Part shown: positions 6,772 through 13,688 of the stretch, piece by piece
How positions within the stretch are numbered: position 1 is the stretch's first letter
Layout of the letters: each line of letters begins with the position of its first letter
Translations under genes and position numbers: made by a program
Assembly: GCA_964418595.1 (NCBI GenBank)
Contig: CAYQMF010000129.1
Span: forward strand, 1-18,523
Direction of reading: 5' to 3'
Length of the DNA stretch: 18,523 nt
From: CAYQMF01 sp964418595
GTDB taxonomy: Bacteria; Planctomycetota; UBA1135; UBA2386
The notes under the pieces: model-generated
Databases searched by the model: none
The model's input: the letters and a program-made list of their open reading frames with translations, nothing else
Told to the model about the DNA's origin: nothing

Positions 6772-9123
6772 ATGGGCGGTGAATCCGAGTTGGCCGGCGC
6801 GGCGGCGCCGGAGCGCGGCGGCATGGACGTCGGTACGCTTCTGACCCTGCTGCGCACCGACGCCGACCTGCCCGTCGAGATCGGCGCAGTCCACACCCAG
6901 CCGGCGCGGCCCGCGCGCTGGGCGGCGTACCCGCCGTGGGTGCACGCGAGCCTGCGCTCGGCGCTCGAAGCGCGCGGCATCCTGCAGCTCTACGAGCACC
7001 AGCGGGTCGCGGCCGACGCGCTCCGGCAGGGCGAGCACGTCGTCGTGGCGACCCCCACGGCGTCCGGCAAGTCGCTGTGCTACCACCTCCCGGTGCTGAC
7101 CCGCCTCCTGGAAGAAGGCAGCGCCGCCCGCGCGCTCTACCTGTTCCCGACCAAGGCGCTGGCCCGCGATCAGATGGCCGACCTCGAGCGCCTCCTGCTC
7201 GGCTGCGGCCGCAGCGACCTGACCGTGGCGGTGTACGACGGCGACACGCCACCAGCCGTGCGCCGTGCCCTGCGCGAGAGCGGCGACCTCGTCATCACCA
7301 ACCCGCACATGCTGCACTGCGGGATCCTGCCCAACCACACCAAGTGGCAGGGCCTGTTCACCGGCCTGCGCTACGTGGTCGTCGACGAGGTGCACACGCT
7401 GTCGGGCGTGTACGGCTCGCACGTTGCCAACGTGCTGCGGCGGCTGCGTCGGATCTGCGCGCACTACGGCAGCGATCCGACGTTCTGCGCGGCGAGCGCC
7501 ACGATCAGCAACCCTGGCGAACACGCCGCGCGCCTCCTCGAGCGCAGCGTGAAGGTGATCGACGAGGACGGCAGCGCGCGCGGCCCGAAGCACTACCTGT
7601 TCCTCAACCCCAAGCTGGTGTCGCCGCTGGCGGGTCTGCGCCTGCCGGCGAGCGAGGCCGCGCGCCAGCTCGGCGGCAGGCTCCTCACCACCGACCTGCA
7701 GTCGATCTTCTTCGTGCGCACGCGCAGCGCGATGGAAGTGCTGCTCAAGTACCTGCGCGACGAGGCGCGGCGGCGGAGCATCGACCAGGCGCGGTTGGCG
7801 GGCTACCGCGGCGGCTACCTGCCGGAGCTGCGCCGGCAGATCGAGCGCGGCCTGCGCAGCGGCGACATCGGCACCGTGGTCTCGACCAGCGCGCTCGAAC
7901 TGGGCGTCGACATCGGCAGCCTCGATGTGTGCGTGCTGGTCGGCTACCCGGGCACCGTGGCGAGCACCTTCCAGCGCGCCGGCCGCGTCGGGCGGCGCAA
8001 CCGGGCCAGCCTCGTCCTGTTCCTGGCGCGCTCGTTTGCCATGGACCAGTACCTCCTGGCCAACCCGGGCTACCTGTTCGACCAGCCGCGCGAGGCCGTC
8101 TCGATCGATCCGGACAACCCGATCATCCTCACCAACCACCTCAAGTGCAGCGTGTTCGAAGTGCCGATCGGCCGCAACGACGGCTTCGGCGAGGCGCCGC
8201 ACGTTCCCGAGATCCTCGACTTCCTGACCGACGACCTGCGGGTGCTCACGCGCGAGCGCGATCGCTACCACTACGCCGCGCAGACGTACCCGGCCGACGG
8301 CATCAGCCTCACCGCCGCCGACATGGACAACGTCGTGATCCAGGAGCGCGAGACCCGGCGCGTGCTCGCGGAGGTCGATCGGCCGTCGGCGCTCACCGAA
8401 GCGCACGAGGGTGCGATCTACGGCCACCAGGGCGAGCAGTACGTGGTCGAGGAGTTCGACTACGAGAACCGCCGCGTGTGGGTGCGCAAGGTCGACGCCG
8501 ACTACTACACGGAGGCCGAGACCGACACCGAAGTGCGCGTCATGCACCTGGACGAGACACAGGCGTTCGGCGGGTACGTGGCGCACCGCGGCGAGGTACA
8601 CGTCTCCACGCTGGCCAAGGCGTTCAAGAAGGTACGCTTCTACACGCGCGAGAACGTGGGCATCGGCGAGATCAACCTGCCGCCGGAGGAGTTCGAGACG
8701 GAGGCGTGCATGCTGGTGATCGCCGACGAACTGGCGCAGGCGGCGGGCCTCGATCGCGGTTCGGAGGCCGGCGCCCTGCGCGGCGTGGCGGAACTGATCC
8801 AGGGGCTCGTGCCGCTGTTCGTGCGCGTCGACCCCGGCGACGTGCGGGTGATGGGCGAGCTGAAGAACGCGCACTTCGAGCGCCCTGCGATCACGATCTA
8901 CGACCAGGTCCCCGACGGTGTGGGGTTGTCGGAGCGGATCTTCCGCGTGCACCGCGAGGTGCTGGCCGCCGCGCTCGGCGTGCTCCGCCGCTGCGCGTGC
9001 GGCCACGGCTGCCCCGGCTGCATCGGCCCGAGCAACGACACGGGACTGCTCGGCAAGGGCAAGGTCGAGGTGCTCCTGCGCGGCATGCTCGCGGAGGCAC
9101 CCGTGCCGACCGGCGGGACATGA
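6772..9123 (+). CDS. mrfA: DEAD/DEAH-box helicase with DUF1998 domain, MrfA/YprA-like
   Basis: This 783-residue superfamily 2 helicase resembles Bacillus YprA/MrfA, which with MrfB excises mitomycin C adducts independently of UvrABC. Helicase domain 1 carries YEHQ (74-77), Walker A TPTASGKS (94-101), FPTKALARDQ (125-134), DEVH (205-208) and SAT (242-244). Domain 2 carries STSALELGVDIG (371-382) and motif VI QRAGRVGRR (401-409). The DUF1998 region ends with a four-cysteine cluster, C741-x-C743-x3-C747-x2-C750 (CACGHGCPGC), the spacing known to bind zinc in this family. The ATG at 6772 was chosen because it is the first start after the previous gene; a second ATG at 6823 is possible and would leave all motifs intact. 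The stop overlaps the exonuclease gene by ATGA. Assignment to the family is firm; the damage substrate in this organism is inferred. Confidence 0.93.
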   Translation: MGGESELAGAAAPERGGMDVGTLLTLLRTDADLPVEIGAVHTQPARPARWAAYPPWVHASLRSALEARGILQLYEHQRVAADALRQGEHVVVATPTASGKSLCYHLPVLTRLLEEGSAARALYLFPTKALARDQMADLERLLLGCGRSDLTVAVYDGDTPPAVRRALRESGDLVITNPHMLHCGILPNHTKWQGLFTGLRYVVVDEVHTLSGVYGSHVANVLRRLRRICAHYGSDPTFCAASATISNPGEHAARLLERSVKVIDEDGSARGPKHYLFLNPKLVSPLAGLRLPASEAARQLGGRLLTTDLQSIFFVRTRSAMEVLLKYLRDEARRRSIDQARLAGYRGGYLPELRRQIERGLRSGDIGTVVSTSALELGVDIGSLDVCVLVGYPGTVASTFQRAGRVGRRNRASLVLFLARSFAMDQYLLANPGYLFDQPREAVSIDPDNPIILTNHLKCSVFEVPIGRNDGFGEAPHVPEILDFLTDDLRVLTRERDRYHYAAQTYPADGISLTAADMDNVVIQERETRRVLAEVDRPSALTEAHEGAIYGHQGEQYVVEEFDYENRRVWVRKVDADYYTEAETDTEVRVMHLDETQAFGGYVAHRGEVHVSTLAKAFKKVRFYTRENVGIGEINLPPEEFETEACMLVIADELAQAAGLDRGSEAGALRGVAELIQGLVPLFVRVDPGDVRVMGELKNAHFERPAITIYDQVPDGVGLSERIFRVHREVLAAALGVLRRCACGHGCPGCIGPSNDTGLLGKGKVEVLLRGMLAEAPVPTGGT

Positions 9124-9974
9124 CCGACTTCAGCGACAAGCTGCGCCGGCGCTTCCGGCTCGATGCTGCGCCCGGCGAGGCTCGCGCCGACGCGCTGAGC
9201 CGCGAGACCAGCGAGTTCCTGCGTCGCCGCATGCTCCGGCGTCTGCCGAACCGCTCGGAAGTGGAGCTGCCGACCGGCGACGTGTGTTGCAACGCGGCAG
9301 GCGAGTTCTACAGGCGCACGCTGCGCTACCCGCTCGACACCGCGCACGGCGAGCTGCGCCTCGCCGCGACCTCGCTGGTCGATCGCGTCCGGATCGCGGC
9401 GCTGGCGCGCGACCCGTCGCTGCGCGACTTCGATCTCGCGCAGTGTCTGTTCCTCGACACCGAGACGACGGGACTGGCCGGCGGCGCGGGCACGGTGGTC
9501 TTCCTGTGCGGGCTCGGCTGGCTCGACACGGAGGCGCTCTGCGTGGAGCAGGTGTTCCTGCGCGAGTTCGCCGACGAGCCGGGTGCGCTGCGCCACGTCG
9601 CCGAACGGCTCGCGCAGCGACCGCTCCTCGTCACGTTCGTGGGCAAGAGCTACGACCGACACCGGCTCGCCGCGCGCATGGCGATGCATCGCATCGACTC
9701 CGACATCGTGCGGGCGCGCCATCTCGATCTCTACCACCTGGCACGGCGCGCGTGGGGGCGCCAGCTCCCCGACGTGCGCCTGCGGACGGTGGAAGAGGAG
9801 ATGCTGGGCCTTCACCGCGACGACGACCTGCCGGGTGCGGAGGCGCCCGCGGCGTGGCTCGACTGGCTGCGGGATCGCACGGGGCCCGTCGATCGTGTCT
9901 TCGAGCACAACCGGCTGGACGTACTGTCGCTGGTGACGCTGCTCGGGGCACTGGGGCGCGCGGCCTCGGAGTAG
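9120..9974 (+). CDS. mrfB: RNase H-like 3'-5' exonuclease, MrfB/YprB-like
   Basis: The 284-residue product is a DEDD-superfamily exonuclease resembling the nuclease half of Bacillus YprB (MrfB), the partner of MrfA in mitomycin repair. The catalytic core is visible as FLDTETTGL (D113 and E115, motif I), FVGKSYDRHRL (D179, motif II) and EHNRLDVLSL (H263 and D267, motif III). DLYHLARRAW (203-212) is another conserved family segment. The first 105 residues form an Arg-rich leader without a recognised domain. Bacillus YprB is longer, with a C-terminal TPR-like region; here the protein ends about 17 residues after motif III, so that part is absent. The start overlaps the helicase stop by ATGA, indicating coupled translation and a shared function. 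The convergent histidine kinase gene ends nine bases away. Confidence 0.9.
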   Translation: MTDFSDKLRRRFRLDAAPGEARADALSRETSEFLRRRMLRRLPNRSEVELPTGDVCCNAAGEFYRRTLRYPLDTAHGELRLAATSLVDRVRIAALARDPSLRDFDLAQCLFLDTETTGLAGGAGTVVFLCGLGWLDTEALCVEQVFLREFADEPGALRHVAERLAQRPLLVTFVGKSYDRHRLAARMAMHRIDSDIVRARHLDLYHLARRAWGRQLPDVRLRTVEEEMLGLHRDDDLPGAEAPAAWLDWLRDRTGPVDRVFEHNRLDVLSLVTLLGALGRAASE

Positions 9975-9983
9975 TCAGCGCCG

Positions 9984-11708
9984 TCAGGACGCCGGCAGAC
10001 GCAGCACGAAGCGCGCCCCGGCTTCACTGTCGGCGAGCGTGAGATCGCCACCGAGATCCCGCGCCAGGGAGCGGGCGAGCGCGAGGCCCAGCCCGACCCC
10101 CGGCCGTTCGTTGTCGCCGGGCTGCCGCTCGCCGCGGTCGAACGCCGCGAAGATGCGACGCCGATGCTCCGCGGGTATGCCGGGTCCGTGATCCTCGACG
10201 CACAGCTCGACCTCCTGGCCGTGCCGCTCGCTGCGCAGCACGATCGGCGCGGCGCCGTACTTGCACGCGTTGTCGACGAGGTTGAAGAGGATCTGTCCGA
10301 CCGCGTCGGCGTCGACGTGCAGCACGGTCTGCGGGTCGGCGGTGATCACCTCGAGTGCGAATCCCGATTCCTGCGCGCGCCGCGTGAGGACCGGCACGGC
10401 GCGCTCGACGAGCTCGCCGAGGCCCAGCGACACCCGCTGCGCGGTGAAGCGACCATCCTCGATGCGTGCGTAGGCGAGCACGTTCTCGACGAGTCGGGAC
10501 AGGCGATCCGCCTCCGACTGCAGGGTCTCGAGGTACTGCTTCCGCCGTGTCTCGTCGCGCACCATGCCCTGGGCGAGCATCTCCGAGTACATGCGGAACG
10601 TCGTGAGCGGCGTGCGCAGCTCGTGCGTGACCGCAGACGCGAAGCGGGCGCGACGGTCGCCGAACGCCAGGGCCGCGCGCAGCGTGAGACCCACGAGGCC
10701 GGCCACGCCGGCGAACGCGAGCCAGGTGAGCAGGAGCAGCCCACGCACCGGAGTGAAGCGCGGCAGATGGACGGATGGGCGGATGGTCTCGAGCGCCGCC
10801 GGCACGGTGGTCAGGAGGCGGGACCGCGACGTCCTCGCCACGTCGTCGGCGCGTACCAGCCGGGCGCCGACGGTCTCCGGCGCGTCGCTTACCTCCGCCA
10901 GCAGCGTGGCTCGCAGGCGAGGCCAGTCGGCCATCAGACCCTGGAACCCCGTTTCCGCACCGAGCGGAACGCGCCGGACGAACAGCAGACGCGCTTCGCT
11001 GGGCCCGTCGAACCACATCGGCAGGAGCGGGCCGGGGGCGAGGTCGGGTGGGTCGGTGGGGGTGACCGCCCAAGCCAGCTTCTGGCGCGCCGACTTGGTG
11101 CCCTGCGCGCGCTGTTGGTAGTTGAGGCTCTCGTCTTGCGGGTCGGGCTCCGGCTGCACCGCCGTCGCCGCGTGCGGGAACTGGTTGGCCGCGGCGATGG
11201 AGCAGACCTCCAGCCCGGCAGGCGTCAACGCCGCGCTGATCTCACGCAGAAGAGCGCGCTTCTCGACGACGTCCGTCGCCAGCGTCTGGCCCTCCAGCAC
11301 GTCGAGTTCGTTGCCCTCCGGCACCTGGGGTGACGAGGTCTTGCCCGCCGCGTCGATCTGGAAGTGCAGGGGGAAGAGGTCGGAGCGGAACGTGAGCAGG
11401 GGCGACGGCGCGACGACTTCGCCGGGGACCAGCTTGTTCAACCGGTTGGTGTACGCGTTCGCCACCGGGTTGAAGGCCCGGTAGTCGGTGAGCGGGCGCT
11501 GCGCCTCCGCCGCCAGGATCGGCGCGAGCCAGGCATCCATCCGCCACAGCACGGCGCCCACCGCGGTCTCGTGCTCGAGACGCGCGCCGGCCTCGGCCTC
11601 GCGATGCTCGAGCCGGAGCATGGCGACGCTCAACCAGCCGAGCACGCCGGTGCCGATCGCCACCGCGGCGCCAAACGTCCACCAGGTCGCGGCGCGCCGG
11701 CGATTCAC
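9984..11708 (-). CDS. Sensor histidine kinase of a two-component system
   Basis: This 574-residue membrane kinase phosphorylates the response regulator encoded just upstream on the same strand. It has a membrane segment at about residues 7-31, an extracytoplasmic region of about 290 residues, a second segment at about 323-347, then HisKA with H362 in SAVTHELRTPLTTFR. HATPase follows: N-box FNLVDNACKYG (about 475-485), G1 box VEDHGPGIP (about 504-512) and G2 box GVGLGLALARSLARDLGG (about 537-554). No HAMP or PAS domain is evident between the second membrane segment and H362. I chose the GTG at 11708 because it overlaps the regulator stop (GTGA), the usual coupled arrangement; there is no good ATG nearby in frame. 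The sensor region matches no domain I know. Confidence 0.93.
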   Translation of the reverse strand: MNRRRAATWWTFGAAVAIGTGVLGWLSVAMLRLEHREAEAGARLEHETAVGAVLWRMDAWLAPILAAEAQRPLTDYRAFNPVANAYTNRLNKLVPGEVVAPSPLLTFRSDLFPLHFQIDAAGKTSSPQVPEGNELDVLEGQTLATDVVEKRALLREISAALTPAGLEVCSIAAANQFPHAATAVQPEPDPQDESLNYQQRAQGTKSARQKLAWAVTPTDPPDLAPGPLLPMWFDGPSEARLLFVRRVPLGAETGFQGLMADWPRLRATLLAEVSDAPETVGARLVRADDVARTSRSRLLTTVPAALETIRPSVHLPRFTPVRGLLLLTWLAFAGVAGLVGLTLRAALAFGDRRARFASAVTHELRTPLTTFRMYSEMLAQGMVRDETRRKQYLETLQSEADRLSRLVENVLAYARIEDGRFTAQRVSLGLGELVERAVPVLTRRAQESGFALEVITADPQTVLHVDADAVGQILFNLVDNACKYGAAPIVLRSERHGQEVELCVEDHGPGIPAEHRRRIFAAFDRGERQPGDNERPGVGLGLALARSLARDLGGDLTLADSEAGARFVLRLPAS

Positions 11709-12418
11709 CGCGGCTCCGCCTCCTCCACCTGGAGCATGTAGCCGAGGCCGCGCACCGTGACGATCACGCGCGGGGCGTTGGCGTCGTCGCCGAGCTTCTC
11801 GCGCAGGCGCAGGATGTGCATGTCGATGGTGCGGGTGTGCAGGCCCTTGGGATCGAGACCCCATACGTGCTGCAGCAGCTCCGCACGCGGGATCGCGCGG
11901 CCGGGGTTGCTGGCCAGATAGCGCAGGACGTCGACCTCCTTGTCGGAGAGTTGCGCGGTCGCCCCGTCCGGGCGCCGCACGACGCGGCGGGCGAAGTCGA
12001 TGGCGCAGCCGCCGACGCTGGCCCGCTCGACGTCCAGGGGACGCTCCGCCGAGCGGCGCAGCACCGCTTCGACGCGCGCCAGCAGCTCGTTGGCGGAGAA
12101 GGGCTTCACGACGTAGTCGTCGGCGCCGCCGCGCAGGCCGAACACGCGGTCGGACTCGGCGCCGCGCGCGGTGACCATGATCACTGGCAGGCGCGGGCGA
12201 CCGCGGCGGATCTCCGCCAGCAGCTCGAACCCGGACCCGTCGGGCAACACCACGTCGAGCAGCGCGAGGTCGAGGTCGGCGCCCAGCGCCTGCTGCGCGC
12301 CGTCGGCCGCGCGCGCCGCCTCGAGCACGTCGTAGCCGGCGAAGCTCAAGGCGTCGACGATCCCGCGCCGGATGGCGGGATCGTCCTCGACGACCAGGAT
12401 CGTGGCGCGGCTCTTCAT
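11705..12418 (-). CDS. OmpR/PhoB-family response regulator
   Basis: This 237-residue transcription regulator has an N-terminal receiver domain with acidic pair ED (11-12), phospho-acceptor D55 in LALLDVVLPDG, switch T83 (MVTARG) and K105 (VVKPF). The C-terminal winged helix (about 135-232) includes LSDKEVDVLRYLASNPGR and TRTIDMHILRLREKLG, ending VTVRGLGYMLQ. These features place it in the OmpR/PhoB class, which usually binds tandem direct repeats with 11-bp periodicity. Such a repeat is present at 16000-16017, upstream of the first gene of this four-gene run. The kinase gene overlaps its 3' end by four bases. A gap of 51 bp separates it from the VWA gene before it. No clear Shine-Dalgarno sequence is seen. 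Confidence 0.95.
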   Translation of the reverse strand: MKSRATILVVEDDPAIRRGIVDALSFAGYDVLEAARAADGAQQALGADLDLALLDVVLPDGSGFELLAEIRRGRPRLPVIMVTARGAESDRVFGLRGGADDYVVKPFSANELLARVEAVLRRSAERPLDVERASVGGCAIDFARRVVRRPDGATAQLSDKEVDVLRYLASNPGRAIPRAELLQHVWGLDPKGLHTRTIDMHILRLREKLGDDANAPRVIVTVRGLGYMLQVEEAEPR

Positions 12419-12469
12419 GGCAGCGGCATCATCGTCGCCGGAGCAGGGGCGATGAAGCGGCCTTCCCGA

Positions 12470-13648
12470 TCACTGGCCGGTCCCGCCGTTGGCGGGCGTT
12501 GCCACGGGGCCAGCCTGCCGCACCGCGATTCCCTTCTGCTGGGCCTGGTTGCGCACGGCCTGACGCACTGCGTAGTCGAAGCTCTTGGTCGGGTCGAGGG
12601 CGCGTTTGGCCATCTCCTCGTCGATGCACTTCTGCCGCTGCACCGAGAGGTCCTGGATCTGCTTGTGCAGCGCGTCGCGCTGGGCCTGCAGCTCGGCCAC
12701 GACCTTCTCGAGCTCCGCGGGGGTCTTGCCGCGCAGGTGCTCCGGCAGGTCTTCCTGCTTCAGCTCCGTGAGCTTCACGGTCTGGGCGCGGCAGGCGTCG
12801 AGGAGGTCCCACGTCGAGCAGTCGTAGACGCCCGACACCTTGCACACCGCGCGCTCCGCGGCGACTTGCGAGTTGAGACCGATGGCGTTCTTGTCCTGCG
12901 CCTCCTGGTTGGCCCAGGCGCGCTTGCCGCCCTCGCCGTACGGCACATAGGTCTTGTTGACCTGCGCGTTGAGCGCCTGGATCTGGGCGTCGAAAGGCGT
13001 CTCGATGACGATGCCGCCGTTGTCCTTGTCGATGGCGTGGAACTGGCCGTCGGCGAGCTGCGCGACCTCGCGCCACTGCGGCGCGAGCTGATCGGCGGGG
13101 TTGCCGCAGTAGATCGAGTTGATCATCACGCCCTTGCCGATCGCGCGCTGGCAGGCGTCGCGGAACCGGCACTCCTGGTCCTGGTCGGCGGACTCGTTGC
13201 CGGCGACGACGATGAGCTTGAGTGCGCCCGGCGCGTCGGTCCACTCGAGGCGGTCGAGGCTCGTCTGGATGACGCGGCCCACGAGCTCCGTGCCGCCGTT
13301 GGTGGTCAGGGCGAACAGCTTCTGCGACACGAGGTCGAGGTCTTCGGTGAACGGGGTCTGGACTTCGACCCACCCGTTCTCCTTGTTGTGGCCGTCGTTG
13401 CCGAAGGTGAGCAGTGCGACGCGGATCTTCGGCGCGGGCTTGGCCAGGGCGAAGTCGTTGACGATCGCCCAGATGCCCTGGCGGGCGGCGTCGATCAGGC
13501 CGTCCATGCTGCCGCTCGTGTCGAGGCAGATGGCGAGGTCGACGCGCGCGTCGTCGCTGGCCGGTGCCTTGGTCGGGGTCGTGAGCGTGCCGTTGCCACA
13601 GAGCAACAGGCTGGAAAGCGTGAGGGTCGGGAAGGCGAGGAAGTTCAT
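12470..13648 (-). CDS. Exported von Willebrand factor A (VWA) domain protein with coiled coil
   Basis: The 392-residue product starts with a short hydrophobic segment (MNFLAFPTLTLSSLLLCGNG), likely a signal peptide; LLLC is a poor lipobox. The VWA domain spans about 36-215. Its metal-binding motif is DTSGS (D43, S45, S47) with T120 in NGGT, while the usual late TDG is replaced by VVAGNESAD (148-155). The region after the domain holds NKTYVPYGEGGKRAWANQEA (231-250), then a coiled coil of about 40 residues (308-347). Eight cysteines lie after the signal region (41, 160, 166, 181, 269, 277, 286, 341), which suggests disulfides outside the cytoplasm. I chose the ATG at 13648 because it is the first codon before the signal-like segment and lies after the upstream gene's stop; GA-rich sequence (AAGAGAGAGA) precedes it. 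No known function. Confidence 0.87.
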   Translation of the reverse strand: MNFLAFPTLTLSSLLLCGNGTLTTPTKAPASDDARVDLAICLDTSGSMDGLIDAARQGIWAIVNDFALAKPAPKIRVALLTFGNDGHNKENGWVEVQTPFTEDLDLVSQKLFALTTNGGTELVGRVIQTSLDRLEWTDAPGALKLIVVAGNESADQDQECRFRDACQRAIGKGVMINSIYCGNPADQLAPQWREVAQLADGQFHAIDKDNGGIVIETPFDAQIQALNAQVNKTYVPYGEGGKRAWANQEAQDKNAIGLNSQVAAERAVCKVSGVYDCSTWDLLDACRAQTVKLTELKQEDLPEHLRGKTPAELEKVVAELQAQRDALHKQIQDLSVQRQKCIDEEMAKRALDPTKSFDYAVRQAVRNQAQQKGIAVRQAGPVATPANGGTGQ

Positions 13649-13688
13649 GTCAGGTCTCTCTCTTGTCTCTGGGATGTCGGGTGTCGGT

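Noticed and set aside
6169..9006. Very long open frame antisense to the mrfA-like gene
   Set aside because: Its translation is low-complexity His/Arg/Ala/Val-rich with no domain, as expected opposite a GC-rich gene with strong third-position bias; the sense strand carries complete helicase motifs.
13665..13688. Tandem TGTCGG repeats between the two VWA genes
   Set aside because: The period is seven bases, not the 11 expected for an OmpR-type site, and only two imperfect copies exist; likely chance.
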